From contig JBATLL010000102.1 in the NCBI GenBank assembly GCA_049289295.1, positions 62,001-126,000 on the forward strand: a DNA stretch of 64,000 nt. Reading direction: 5' to 3'. Origin of the DNA: BOKV01 sp049289295 (lineage in GTDB: Bacteria > Pseudomonadota > Alphaproteobacteria > Rhizobiales > Rhizobiaceae). Of the stretch, positions 1-9,044 are shown piece after piece (within the stretch, counting starts at the first letter, position 1; each line of letters begins with the position of its first letter). The position numbers and the translations under genes were made by a program. Under the pieces are notes generated by a model that did not search any database, had not been told where the DNA came from, and saw only the letters and a list, made by a program, of their open reading frames with translations.

Positions 1-43
1 ACGCAGTCATTGCGCATGCCAAGCGGCTTGCTGGCAGGTCGAC

Positions 44-541
44 ATGAACGGACTCGCACACGCAATGGATGGCAGGCCAGACCCGATGACCGTTCTGGTC
101 CGTGTCAGTCCCGAGGCGGAATGGGAACCGCGCACGGTCGCGCGGATCAACGCGCTTTCGCAGGGCTGCGCACGCGTTGTGCTCCTGGCAGGAATTGGCG
201 AGCCGCGCGACGACATCAACCCCGCCTACTCCCTTCGCAAGCTGGTGCCCGCCATCTCGCAGGCGCTGGGACGCGACGTGCAGTTCATTTCGCAAAGCAT
301 TGGCGGTGGCGCGGAAGAAGCCATCAGCCGGCTTGAGGCAGGCGGCATCGCCATTGTCGAAAACCTGCGCTTCCACGGCGCGCGAAAGGCCAATGCAGGC
401 AGCTTCGCAATGCAGCTCTCCGTCCTTGGCGACTATTTTGTCGATGAAGGCCAAAAGCCACAGGATCCGGCGGGTTGGCAGATCAGGCTTGCCGCCCTTC
501 TTCCCGAACCGCCAGCTGAAATTTCCTCAGGCCAGGCCTGA
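44..541 (+). CDS. Phosphoglycerate kinase-like N-domain-only protein (catalytically degenerate)
   Basis: The product of about 165 residues resembles only the N-terminal half of phosphoglycerate kinase. Visible PGK-like segments are MTVLVRV near the start, YSLRKLVPAISQALG, and IVENLRFH followed by LGDYFVDE (normally LGDxYVNDAFG). The acidic DxN-VP substrate loop is replaced by SPEAEWEP, and the HLGRP-type loop reads AGIGEPRDD. The protein stops at PPAEISSGQA, so the whole nucleotide-binding C-domain of a roughly 400-residue PGK is missing. A working kinase is therefore unlikely. The frame is open to the left edge of the window; starts at 44 and 86 are both possible. It ends 28 bases before fba, in the position a cbbK gene can occupy in a cbb operon. 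It may be a remnant or a repurposed domain. Confidence 0.6.
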   Translation: MNGLAHAMDGRPDPMTVLVRVSPEAEWEPRTVARINALSQGCARVVLLAGIGEPRDDINPAYSLRKLVPAISQALGRDVQFISQSIGGGAEEAISRLEAGGIAIVENLRFHGARKANAGSFAMQLSVLGDYFVDEGQKPQDPAGWQIRLAALLPEPPAEISSGQA

Positions 542-569
542 CAACAAGAGTGCATTGAAAGGAAACAAC

Positions 570-1649
570 ATGGCCCGCATCACCCTCCGCCAATTGCTCG
601 ACCATGCCGCCGAACACGGATACGGCGTTCCGGCCTTCAACATCAACAACATGGAACAGGGCCTGGCCATCATGGAAGCCGCCAAGGCCTGTGACGCACC
701 TGTGATCATTCAGGCGTCACGCGGCGCGCGCTCCTATGCCAATGACATCATGCTGGCCCGGATGATCGACGCGCTTGCCGACATCTATCCCGAAATTCCC
801 CTGTGCATGCACCAGGACCACGGCAACAACGAAGCCACCTGCATGACCGCGATCCGCCACGGCTTCACCTCCGTGATGATGGACGGTTCACTGGAGGCGG
901 ACGCAAAGACACCCGCCTCCTACGAATACAATGTCGAGATCACCGAGCGCGTCTCGCGCATGGCCCACTGGGTCGGTGCTTCCGTTGAAGGCGAACTGGG
1001 CGTGCTGGGTTCGCTTGAAACCGGCGAAGGCGAAGCCGAGGATGGTCACGGAGCGACCGGCAAGCTGTCACACGACCAGTTGCTGACCGATCCTGATCAG
1101 GCGGTGGACTTCGTCCTGCGCACAAAGGTCGACGCCCTGGCAATCGCCTGCGGCACTTCGCACGGGGCCTACAAGTTTTCGCGCAAGCCGGACGGCGACA
1201 TTCTTGCCATGAAGGTGATCGAGGAAATCCACCGCAAGCTGCCGAACACGCATCTTGTCATGCATGGCTCCTCCTCCGTTCCCCAGGAACTGCAGGACAT
1301 CATCAACGCCCATGGCGGTGCGATGCCCCAGACGTTCGGCGTACCGGTCGAAGAAATCGTGCGCGGCATCCGCCACGGCGTTCGCAAGGTCAACATCGAT
1401 ACGGACTGCCGCATGGCAATGACTGGCCAGTTCCGCCGGATCGCGCAGGAAAACCCGGCCGAATTCGATCCCCGCAAGTTCCTGAAGCCCGCAATGGACG
1501 CCATGCGCGATCTGTGCCGCGCCCGCTTCGAAGCATTCGGCACCGCTGGTCATGCGTCGAAGATCAAGGTCATCGCAATGGACCAGATGGCCAGACATTA
1601 TGCTTCCGGCGACCTCGACCCCTCTTCTGCCGTTGCGCGCGCAGCGTGA
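570..1649 (+). CDS. fba: Class II fructose-1,6-bisphosphate aldolase (CbbA type)
   Basis: The 359-residue product is a zinc-dependent class II aldolase that forms fructose-1,6-bisphosphate and sedoheptulose-1,7-bisphosphate in the Calvin cycle. The start ATG at 570 follows GAAAGGAAACAAC, and the product begins MARITLRQLLDHAAEHGYGVPAFN, as is usual for this family. Metal and substrate motifs visible are MHQDHG near residue 82, SVEGELG near 140, GTSHGAYKF near 190, HGSSSVP near 230 and KVNIDTD near 275. The spacing fits the longer CbbA/Fba subgroup of about 345-360 residues. It lies 22 bases ahead of cbbL on the same strand, which supports a Calvin cycle role. Confidence 0.95.
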   Translation: MARITLRQLLDHAAEHGYGVPAFNINNMEQGLAIMEAAKACDAPVIIQASRGARSYANDIMLARMIDALADIYPEIPLCMHQDHGNNEATCMTAIRHGFTSVMMDGSLEADAKTPASYEYNVEITERVSRMAHWVGASVEGELGVLGSLETGEGEAEDGHGATGKLSHDQLLTDPDQAVDFVLRTKVDALAIACGTSHGAYKFSRKPDGDILAMKVIEEIHRKLPNTHLVMHGSSSVPQELQDIINAHGGAMPQTFGVPVEEIVRGIRHGVRKVNIDTDCRMAMTGQFRRIAQENPAEFDPRKFLKPAMDAMRDLCRARFEAFGTAGHASKIKVIAMDQMARHYASGDLDPSSAVARAA

Positions 1650-1671
1650 CTTTCCGAGAAAGGAAATGACC

Positions 1672-3135
1672 ATGAACAAGGATGCAAAAACCGAAATCAA
1701 GGGCAAGGAACGCTACAAGGCAGGCGTCCTGAAATACGCTCAGATGGGATATTGGGACGGCGACTACGAGCCGAAGGATACCGATCTGATCGCGCTTTTC
1801 CGCATCACACCGCAGGAAGGCGTCGATCCGATCGAAGCCGCTGCTGCCGTGGCAGGTGAAAGCTCGACGGCAACCTGGACAGTCGTGTGGACAGACCGTC
1901 TGACGGCTTGCGACTCCTACCGCGCCAAGGCTTACCGGGTTGATCCGGTGCCAGGCACGCCAGGCCAGTATTTCTGCTATGTCGCCTACGATCTCATCCT
2001 CTTCGAGGAAGGATCCATTGCTAACCTGACGGCCTCGATCATTGGCAACGTCTTCTCGTTCAAGCCGCTCAGGGCAGCACGCCTGGAAGACATGCGTTTC
2101 CCTGTCGCCTATGTGAAAACCTTCAAGGGACCGCCAACCGGCATCATCGTCGAACGCGAAAGGCTGGACAAGTTCGGCAAGCCGTTGCTGGGAGCTACCA
2201 CCAAGCCCAAGCTCGGCCTATCCGGCAAGAATTATGGCCGCGTCGTCTATGAAGGCCTCAAGGGTGGCCTCGACTTCATGAAGGACGACGAGAACATCAA
2301 CTCGCAGCCCTTCATGCACTGGCGTGACCGCTTCCTCTACTGCATGGAAGCCGTCAACCACGCTTCCGCCATCACCGGCGAAGTAAAGGGGCACTACCTC
2401 AACATCACCGCTGGAACGATGGAGGAAATGTACCGCCGCGCCGAGTTCGCCAGGGAACTGGGTTCCGTCATCGTCATGGTCGACCTGATCGTCGGCTGGA
2501 CCGCGATCCAGTCGATTTCCGAATGGTGCCGCCAGAACGACATGATCCTTCACATGCACCGTGCGGGACACGGCACCTACACGCGCCAGAAGAACCACGG
2601 CATCTCCTTCAGGGTCATTGCCAAGTGGCTGCGCCTTGCTGGTGTCGACCACCTGCACACCGGCACGGCAGTCGGCAAGCTCGAGGGCGATCCGCTCACG
2701 GTCCAGGGCTACTACAATGTCTGCCGCGAGACCCGCAACGAGGTCGACCTGCAGCGCGGCCTGTTCTTCGAGCAGGATTGGGCTGACCTTCGCAAGGTCA
2801 TGCCGGTGGCTTCCGGCGGCATCCATGCCGGACAGATGCACCAGCTTCTCGATCTTTTCGGCGACGACGTCGTTCTCCAGTTCGGTGGCGGCACCATCGG
2901 TCACCCGATGGGCATTCAGGCAGGTGCGACCGCAAACCGCGTTGCCCTGGAAGCCATGGTGCTTGCCCGCAACGAAGGCCGCGACATCGTCAACGAAGGT
3001 CCGCAAATCCTGCGCGCCGCTGCCAAGTGGTGCAAGCCGCTTGAAGCTGCCCTCGATACCTGGGGCAACATCACCTTCAATTACACCTCGACCGACACGT
3101 CGGACTTCGTTCCGACCCCGTCGGTGTCCATGTAG
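1672..3135 (+). CDS. cbbL: RuBisCO large subunit, red-type form I (IC)
   Basis: The 487-residue large subunit of ribulose-1,5-bisphosphate carboxylase/oxygenase fixes CO2. Catalytic signatures are present: TTKPKLGLSGKNYGR, the carbamylated-lysine motif GGLDFMKDDENINSQPF, HMHRAGHGTYTRQ, and loop 6 in TGTAVGKLEGDP. The N-terminus and the downstream cbbX indicate the red-like lineage typical of Alphaproteobacteria. ATG codons occur at 1666 and 1672; 1672 was chosen because the AAAGGA box lies about seven bases upstream. The gene overlaps nothing and is followed by cbbS after 21 bases. Confidence 0.97.
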   Translation: MNKDAKTEIKGKERYKAGVLKYAQMGYWDGDYEPKDTDLIALFRITPQEGVDPIEAAAAVAGESSTATWTVVWTDRLTACDSYRAKAYRVDPVPGTPGQYFCYVAYDLILFEEGSIANLTASIIGNVFSFKPLRAARLEDMRFPVAYVKTFKGPPTGIIVERERLDKFGKPLLGATTKPKLGLSGKNYGRVVYEGLKGGLDFMKDDENINSQPFMHWRDRFLYCMEAVNHASAITGEVKGHYLNITAGTMEEMYRRAEFARELGSVIVMVDLIVGWTAIQSISEWCRQNDMILHMHRAGHGTYTRQKNHGISFRVIAKWLRLAGVDHLHTGTAVGKLEGDPLTVQGYYNVCRETRNEVDLQRGLFFEQDWADLRKVMPVASGGIHAGQMHQLLDLFGDDVVLQFGGGTIGHPMGIQAGATANRVALEAMVLARNEGRDIVNEGPQILRAAAKWCKPLEAALDTWGNITFNYTSTDTSDFVPTPSVSM

Positions 3136-3156
3136 GCGACCCGAAAGGAGCAAGAA

Positions 3157-3546
3157 ATGCGTATCACACAAGGGTGCTTTTCCTTCCTGCCCGACCTCAC
3201 CGACGAGCAGATCACGGCACAGGTCGAATATTGCCTGCGCCGCGAATGGGCCATCGGGATCGAGTTCACCGACAATCCCCATCCGCGCAACACCTATTGG
3301 GAAATGTGGGGCAATCCCATGTTTGACCTCAAGGACGCCAAGGGCGTGATGATGGAACTGGAAGCCTGCCGCAAGGCCGTCGGTGAAAGCTACATCCGCC
3401 TCAACGCCTTTGATTCCACGCGCGGATTCGAGACCGTGATGATGTCCTTCATCGTCAATCGTCCGAAGAATGAGCCGAGCCTCGAAATGACGCGCAGCGA
3501 CCGGACCGGGCGTACACAATCCTACGGCTGGAAACTGGCCAACTGA
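3157..3546 (+). CDS. cbbS: RuBisCO small subunit, red-type
   Basis: The 129-residue small subunit caps the L8S8 holoenzyme. It begins MRITQGCFSFLPDLTDEQI and carries the conserved stretch REWAIGIEFTDNPHPRN and the YWEMWGNPMFDLKD segment seen in form IC small subunits. It has the C-terminal extension typical of red-type proteins (about 125-140 residues). A GAAAGGAG box precedes the ATG. It sits directly between cbbL and cbbX, as in other proteobacterial red-type operons. Confidence 0.96.
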   Translation: MRITQGCFSFLPDLTDEQITAQVEYCLRREWAIGIEFTDNPHPRNTYWEMWGNPMFDLKDAKGVMMELEACRKAVGESYIRLNAFDSTRGFETVMMSFIVNRPKNEPSLEMTRSDRTGRTQSYGWKLAN

Positions 3547-3563
3547 CAGGACGGAATCGCCCC

Positions 3564-4478
3564 ATGGGTGACAATGGAGACGAACTGCCGACACAAATCG
3601 ACCTGGCGGAGGAATACCGCCAGTCCGGCGTCCAGGAAATCCTGGACGAACTGGACCGGGAACTTGTCGGCCTGAAACCGGTGAAGCAGCGCATTCGCGA
3701 GATTGCCGCCCTCCTCATCGTGGAGCGCGCGCGCAAGGCCATGGGCCTGTCTCACGACACGCCTACCCTTCACATGAACTTCACCGGCAATCCCGGCACC
3801 GGCAAGACAACGGTCGCGCTTCGCATGGCCAATATCCTTCATCGCCTGGGCTATGTACGCAAGGGCCATCTCGTCTCCGTGACCCGTGATGACCTGGTCG
3901 GGCAATATATCGGCCACACCGCGCCCAAGACCAAGGAAGTGCTCAAGCGTGCGATGGGGGGCGTTCTCTTCATCGACGAGGCCTATTACCTCTATCGCCC
4001 GGACAATGAGCGTGACTATGGCCAGGAGGCAATCGAGATATTGCTGCAGGTCATGGAGAACAACCGTGAGGACCTTGTCGTCATTCTCGCCGGCTATGCC
4101 GATCGCATGGACAAGTTCTTCGAAAGCAATCCGGGCTTTCGCTCCCGCATTGCCCACCACATCGATTTTCCCGACTACGACAATGGCGAACTGTTGCACA
4201 TTGCCGAGGCGATGCTGGCAAAACAGAACTACCAGCTGGATGATGAAGCATGCACCGTGATGCAGGATTACATCCGCCTGCGGCGCGCCCAACCGCACTT
4301 CGCCAATGCGCGCTCGATCCGCAATGCGCTGGACCGCGCCCGCCTGCGCCAGGCAAACAGGCTCTTTTCAACAGCAAATGGACCCGTTACAGCCACGCAA
4401 CTGTCGACAATCACCGCGCCGGACATCAGGGTAAGCCGAGTCTTTACCCAGGGCACGCCGGATGCCGAGAAAGTTTGA
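3564..4478 (+). CDS. cbbX: Red-type RuBisCO activase, AAA+ ATPase CbbX
   Basis: The 304-residue AAA+ protein remodels inhibited red-type RuBisCO and releases bound sugar phosphates. The Walker A motif is GNPGTGKTT near residue 77 and Walker B is VLFIDEAYYL near 137. The conserved NPGFRSRIAHHIDFPDY region carries the arginine of sensor/arginine-finger type. The length matches the family. It starts 17 bases after cbbS and ends three bases before rpe, so it is clearly co-transcribed with the RuBisCO genes. Confidence 0.95.
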   Translation: MGDNGDELPTQIDLAEEYRQSGVQEILDELDRELVGLKPVKQRIREIAALLIVERARKAMGLSHDTPTLHMNFTGNPGTGKTTVALRMANILHRLGYVRKGHLVSVTRDDLVGQYIGHTAPKTKEVLKRAMGGVLFIDEAYYLYRPDNERDYGQEAIEILLQVMENNREDLVVILAGYADRMDKFFESNPGFRSRIAHHIDFPDYDNGELLHIAEAMLAKQNYQLDDEACTVMQDYIRLRRAQPHFANARSIRNALDRARLRQANRLFSTANGPVTATQLSTITAPDIRVSRVFTQGTPDAEKV

Positions 4479-4481
4479 GCC

Positions 4482-5165
4482 ATGACCAGGACGATCATCG
4501 CCCCTTCCATCCTGTCTGCCGATTTCTCCCGGCTAGGAGATGAAATCGAGTCCGTCGTCAATGCCGGTGCCGACTGGATCCATATCGACGTGATGGACGG
4601 CCATTTCGTTCCCAACATCACTTTCGGCCCGCCGGTCATCAAGGCCGTGCGCAATCGCACCGACAAGGTGTTTGACTGCCACCTGATGATCGAGCCCTGT
4701 GACCCCTATCTGGGCGCTTTTGCCGATGCGGGTTGCGACATCATCACAGTTCATGCCGAAGCAACCCGCCATCTTGACCGCTCGCTCCAGGCCATTCGCG
4801 ACCTTGGCAAGAAGGCAGGCGTTTCGCTCAATCCCTCCACGCCGGAAAATGTCATCGAATATGTGCTGGATCGGCTCGACCTGGTTCTGCTGATGACCGT
4901 CAATCCTGGCTTCGGCGGACAGAACTTCATCTACCCGGTCGTCGACAAGGTCGCCCGCATCAAGGCGATGATCGGCTCACGGCCCATTCACATCGAGATC
5001 GATGGCGGCGTAACGCCGCAAACCGCACCGCTGGTCGCCAGGGCGGGTGCCGATGTGCTCGTGGCAGGATCGGCCGTGTTCAAGGGCGGCAGCGAAGAAG
5101 CCTATCGCAACAACATCGCCGCTATTCGCGCAGCTTCCGACGGAGCCATGGCTAGCGCGACCTGA
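4482..5165 (+). CDS. rpe: Ribulose-phosphate 3-epimerase
   Basis: The 227-residue TIM-barrel epimerase interconverts ribulose-5-phosphate and xylulose-5-phosphate in the regenerative part of the Calvin cycle. Family motifs visible are IAPSILSADFSRLG at the start, DWIHIDVMDGHFVPNITFGP with catalytic Asp and metal ligands, HLMIEPCDPY, MTVNPGFGGQNFI and IEIDGGVTPQT. The start ATG lies three bases after the cbbX stop. In cbb operons this gene is usually called cbbE. Confidence 0.95.
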   Translation: MTRTIIAPSILSADFSRLGDEIESVVNAGADWIHIDVMDGHFVPNITFGPPVIKAVRNRTDKVFDCHLMIEPCDPYLGAFADAGCDIITVHAEATRHLDRSLQAIRDLGKKAGVSLNPSTPENVIEYVLDRLDLVLLMTVNPGFGGQNFIYPVVDKVARIKAMIGSRPIHIEIDGGVTPQTAPLVARAGADVLVAGSAVFKGGSEEAYRNNIAAIRAASDGAMASAT

Positions 5166-5189
5166 ACCGCGAAAGGAAAGGAAGCCGCC

Positions 5190-6146
5190 ATGTCGTCATT
5201 CAGGACAGGCCTTGCCCTTCTGGCGTTTCTCGCCATCTCACCGGCGCAGGCCAGCGAGGAAATTCCCGACCAATATCCTGCATCGCCGCTTTATTCCAAG
5301 CCCGTCGAAGTCATTCCCGGCGTCTGGTCGGCCATCGGCGCTACCGCACCGCCGACCTATGAGAATTATGGCCATAACAACAATCTGTCGTTCATCGTCA
5401 CCGGCGATGGCGTCATCGTCATCAATGGTGGTGCAGCCTACAACCTGGCCAAGGCCCTGCACGATGAGATCGCTACCATTACCAGCGAGCCGGTAAAACT
5501 CGTCATCAATGAAAACGGCCAGGGCCACGCCATGCTTGGCAACAGCTACTGGGCGCAACAGGGCGTGCCGATCCTGGCGCATGAGGATGCTCTTCACGAA
5601 GTCGAGGAACAGGGCTTTCGCGCGCTTGAAACCCACCAGCGCGTCCTTGCCGAGCGTGCCGAGAACACCGAGATCGTCCCTCCTGGCGAAACCTTCTCGG
5701 ATCGAAAGACCATCGAGATGGGCAATTTCACCATCGAAGTGCTGCGACTGGGGCCTGCCCACAGCCCTGGCGACATCTCGGTCTGGTTGCCCCAGCACAA
5801 GCTGGCGATAGCCGGTGACATGGCCTTTCATGAACGGATGCTGCCAATTTTTCCCGACACCGACACAGCAGCCTGGATCGAGACATGGGAAAACGCTTTC
5901 GAGCCGCTGGGCGCGCTCTACGTCATCCCTGGCCATGGCCATCCCACGAACATGGCGCAGGTGCGCCGTTACACGCACGACTATCTGGTCTATCTGCGCG
6001 GGAAGGTCCGCGAACATATCGATAGCGGCGGCGGGCTGGATGAAGCCTATTACGTGGACCAGACGCCATACGCCCACCTCGACACTTATGAAGAACTGGC
6101 GACGAAGAATGCCGGTCGTGTGTTCGAGCAGATGGAATTCGAATAG
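5190..6146 (+). CDS. Secreted MBL-fold protein with degenerate metal motif
   Basis: The 318-residue protein has a cleavable signal peptide (hydrophobic run after MSSFRTG, likely cleavage after SPAQA) and is probably periplasmic. The overall metallo-beta-lactamase fold is recognisable: GVIVINGG near residue 75, GPAHSPGDISVWLP near 190, IAGDMAFH near 208 and IPGHGHPTN near 245. The hallmark HxHxDH motif is replaced by VINENGQGHAMLGN, so three or four of the normal zinc ligands are missing while the later His and Asp positions remain. It follows rpe by 24 bases with a strong AAGGAAAGGAAG box, so it may be part of the cbb transcript. Its substrate is unknown. Confidence 0.75.
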   Translation: MSSFRTGLALLAFLAISPAQASEEIPDQYPASPLYSKPVEVIPGVWSAIGATAPPTYENYGHNNNLSFIVTGDGVIVINGGAAYNLAKALHDEIATITSEPVKLVINENGQGHAMLGNSYWAQQGVPILAHEDALHEVEEQGFRALETHQRVLAERAENTEIVPPGETFSDRKTIEMGNFTIEVLRLGPAHSPGDISVWLPQHKLAIAGDMAFHERMLPIFPDTDTAAWIETWENAFEPLGALYVIPGHGHPTNMAQVRRYTHDYLVYLRGKVREHIDSGGGLDEAYYVDQTPYAHLDTYEELATKNAGRVFEQMEFE

Positions 6147-6155
6147 GAGCAGGTC

Positions 6156-6710
6156 ATGGCGGCCATTCCCCCGGTATGCGACTTCGGCTGGAAAGCGGTG
6201 GATGCCCGCCTTCCCTCGACACGAGGCGACAGCGTTTCTCTCAAGGATTGCGCCGGGCCGAACGGTCTGGTGATCGCCTTCATCTGCAATCACTGCCCCT
6301 ATGTGAAGGCAGTTATCGCCCGCATCGTGCGTGATGCGCGCGAACTTGCCGGTCATGGTGTTGGGTTCGTCGCCATCTCCTCCAACGATGCGAACGCCTA
6401 TCCCGAGGATTCCTTCGACAGGATGAAGCGCTTTGCCGAGGACAACGGCTTCGGCTTTCCCTATCTATACGATGAAGACCAGCAGGTCGCCCGCGCCTAT
6501 GATGCGGCTTGCACTCCGGACTTCTTCGGCTTCAGTGCTGACGGCGAGCTGCAATATCGCGGCAGGCTGGATGCTTCACGCAGGGAGGCAGGCCCTGCTG
6601 AGCTGCGCCGCGATCTTTTCGAGGCAATGGTGGAGGTGGCGCGAACCGGCAAGGGCCCGCGCGAGCAGATCGCCTCGATCGGCTGCTCGATCAAATGGAA
6701 GGACGCCTGA
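6156..6710 (+). CDS. Thioredoxin-fold (AhpC/TSA/redoxin) family protein
   Basis: The 184-residue cytoplasmic protein belongs to the redoxin/AhpC-TSA group. The active-site motif is FICNHCPYVKA near residue 45 (CxxC), and the cis-proline loop region reads CTPDFFGF. A further cysteine lies near the end (IGCSIKW). A TAGGAG box precedes the start, nine bases after the stop of the MBL-fold gene, so the two look co-transcribed. The exact thiol partner is unknown. It ends five bases from the convergent xdhB stop, with no obvious terminator hairpin between them. Confidence 0.8.
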   Translation: MAAIPPVCDFGWKAVDARLPSTRGDSVSLKDCAGPNGLVIAFICNHCPYVKAVIARIVRDARELAGHGVGFVAISSNDANAYPEDSFDRMKRFAEDNGFGFPYLYDEDQQVARAYDAACTPDFFGFSADGELQYRGRLDASRREAGPAELRRDLFEAMVEVARTGKGPREQIASIGCSIKWKDA

Positions 6711-6715
6711 ACCGC

Positions 6716-9034
6716 TCAGACGTGCTCCTTTAGCCTTTCAATCGCCATCAACACGCGTTCCGGCGTTGCCGGTGCATCAAGGCGTGGGCATTCGCGATAG
6801 TCCGCCACGCTCGCCACGGCCATCGAAAGCGCTTCGAAAACCGAAATCCCCAGCATGAATGGCGGCTCGCCAACCGCCTTCGAGCGGCGGATCGTCGCCA
6901 CCTTGGCCTCAGACCAGGATGCCAGCTTGACGTTGAACTCTCTCGGGCGGTCTGAAGCCAGTGGTATCTTGTAGGTGGAAGGCGCATGCGTGCGCAGTCG
7001 TCCCTCCTTGTCCCACCACAGTTCCTCCATGGTCAGCCAGCCCATGCCCTGGATGAACGCGCCTTCGACCTGCCCCTTGTCGAGAGCCGGATTGAGTGAC
7101 CGTCCGACATCATGCAGCACGTCCGCGCGCTCTACCCTGTATTCTCCGCTCAGCGTATCGACACTCACTTCCGATACCGCCGCGCCATAGGCGAAATAGT
7201 AGAACGGCCTGCCCTTGCCTGCTGCCCGGTCCCAGTGGATTTCCGGCGTCTTGTAAAAACCGGCTGCCGACAGATGGACCCGGCCCATATAGGCTTCCTT
7301 GATGAATTCCGGGAAGGTGAGGCGCATATTGCCCACCATCACGCAATTATCCTCGAAGATCACCTGATCGACCGCGACGTTCCATTTCTCCGCTGCAAAC
7401 GAGACAAGGCGCGCCTTGATCTGTTCGGCAGCATCCTGCGCCGCCATGCCGTTGAGGTCCGTTCCCGAAGAAGCCGCCGTGGCCGAGGTGTTGGGCACCT
7501 TTGCAGTTGTCGTCCCGGTGATCTTGACCCGGTCGAGATCAACCTTGAAGCAATCCGCGACAACCTGTGCCACCTTGGTGAACAGGCCCTGCCCCATTTC
7601 GGTTCCACCGTGATTGAGATGGATCGAACCGTCATTGTAGACATGCACCAGCGCACCGGCCTGATTGTACCATGTTGCGGTGAAGGATATCCCGAACTTC
7701 ACCGGCGTCAGCGCGATACCCTTGCGGATGATTCCACCCCTGGCATTGTGTTCCAGAATGGCCTTGCGTCTCGCCTGATAGTGCGAACTGGCCTCCAGAT
7801 CATCAACGACCCTGTCGATGATATTGTCGCTTACGGTCTGGTGATAGGGCGTGACGTTGCGCTCGCCTTCGCCATAGAAATTGCGCCTGCGGATTTCGAG
7901 CGGGTCCTTGCCCAGTGCATAGCCGATTTCTTCCATGATGCGCTCGGCCGCAATCACGCCCTGCGGACCACCAAAGCCGCGAAACGCAGTGTTGGACACG
8001 GTATTGGTCTTCATCGGCCGCGATTTGAGCAACACATCGGGATAGTAATAGGCATTGTCCGCGTGAAAAAGTGCACGGTCGGTCACCGGTCCTGAAAGAT
8101 CGGCGGAAAATCCGCAGCGCGCGGCAAACACGCCGTCGACTGCCAGGATCCTGCCCGTATCGTCAAAGCCGACTTCATAGTCGATATGGAAATCATGACG
8201 CTTGCCTGTCGCGGTCATGTCGTCATCGCGATCAGGCCTGATCTTGACGGCGCGATTGTATTTCTTCGCCGCGACCGCTGCCACGGAAGCAAACAGATTC
8301 GGCTGTGTTTCCTTGCCGCCAAAGCCGCCGCCCATGCGCCTCACATTGATCGTCACCGCATTGGACGGCACACCCAGCACATGCGCTACCATATGCTGTA
8401 CTTCGCTTGGATGCTGGGTAGAGGAGATCACCGTCACATCCTCGTCTTCACCCGGAATGGCAAAGGCAATGTGGCTTTCAAGATAGAAGTGATCCTGCCC
8501 GCCCACATTCATTTTCGCCTTGATGCGGTGCGGCGCGGATGCCATCGCCTTGCGCGCATCGCCACGTTCCAGTTTCAGCGGTTCCGTCACATGGGGATAG
8601 TTGGCCGCCAGCGCTTCTTCCACGCTGGTGACATGTTCGAGCTTGCGATAGCTGACCTTGGCCAGCTTTGCTGCGCGCCGCGCCTGATCCCGCGTTTCGG
8701 CAATCACGGCGAAGAGCGGCTGGCCGTGAAACTCGATCTTCTCCTCGACAAAGACCGGATCGTCATGCTTGCCGGTCGGGCTGATATCATTGTGCCCTGG
8801 AATGTCACTGGCAGTCAGCACGCCGACAACGCCCGGTGCTGCCCTGACCGCATCAAGGTCGATAGCCTCGATTGTGCCATGCGCTATCGTCGACAGGCCG
8901 AGATAGCCATGCAGCGTGCCGATCGGCTCCGGCACATCATCGCAATATTCGGCTGCGCCCGTGACATGCTTGTGCGCTGAATCGTGCCGTTCCCCGGTAT
9001 GAACCGCGCCCTTCAGGTTTGTCTGGATTGTCAT
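6716..9034 (-). CDS. xdhB: Xanthine dehydrogenase, molybdopterin-binding subunit
   Basis: The 772-residue large subunit oxidises hypoxanthine and xanthine at a molybdenum cofactor. Typical segments are GAAEYCDDVPEPIGTLHGYLG at the N-terminus, the Moco-binding GGGFGGKETQ region near residue 250, NTAFRGFGGPQG near 370, and the late motif VGEPPFMLGISV with the catalytic glutamate region. The start at 9034 (MTIQTNLKG) was chosen over longer in-frame extensions because it follows the xdhA stop by 10 bases. It is the last gene of a uraH-xdhA-xdhB operon. The maturation gene xdhC is not in the window. Confidence 0.95.
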   Translation of the reverse strand: MTIQTNLKGAVHTGERHDSAHKHVTGAAEYCDDVPEPIGTLHGYLGLSTIAHGTIEAIDLDAVRAAPGVVGVLTASDIPGHNDISPTGKHDDPVFVEEKIEFHGQPLFAVIAETRDQARRAAKLAKVSYRKLEHVTSVEEALAANYPHVTEPLKLERGDARKAMASAPHRIKAKMNVGGQDHFYLESHIAFAIPGEDEDVTVISSTQHPSEVQHMVAHVLGVPSNAVTINVRRMGGGFGGKETQPNLFASVAAVAAKKYNRAVKIRPDRDDDMTATGKRHDFHIDYEVGFDDTGRILAVDGVFAARCGFSADLSGPVTDRALFHADNAYYYPDVLLKSRPMKTNTVSNTAFRGFGGPQGVIAAERIMEEIGYALGKDPLEIRRRNFYGEGERNVTPYHQTVSDNIIDRVVDDLEASSHYQARRKAILEHNARGGIIRKGIALTPVKFGISFTATWYNQAGALVHVYNDGSIHLNHGGTEMGQGLFTKVAQVVADCFKVDLDRVKITGTTTAKVPNTSATAASSGTDLNGMAAQDAAEQIKARLVSFAAEKWNVAVDQVIFEDNCVMVGNMRLTFPEFIKEAYMGRVHLSAAGFYKTPEIHWDRAAGKGRPFYYFAYGAAVSEVSVDTLSGEYRVERADVLHDVGRSLNPALDKGQVEGAFIQGMGWLTMEELWWDKEGRLRTHAPSTYKIPLASDRPREFNVKLASWSEAKVATIRRSKAVGEPPFMLGISVFEALSMAVASVADYRECPRLDAPATPERVLMAIERLKEHV

Positions 9035-9044
9035 GTCGAAATCC

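Noticed and set aside
2218..3594. Long minus-strand open frame of 458 codons opposite cbbL and cbbS
   Set aside because: It is antisense to strongly conserved RuBisCO genes and has no recognisable family; high GC creates such shadow frames.
5238..6356. Minus-strand open frame of 372 codons opposite the MBL-fold gene
   Set aside because: It runs opposite a clear signal-peptide-bearing protein and extends into the redoxin gene; no family features.
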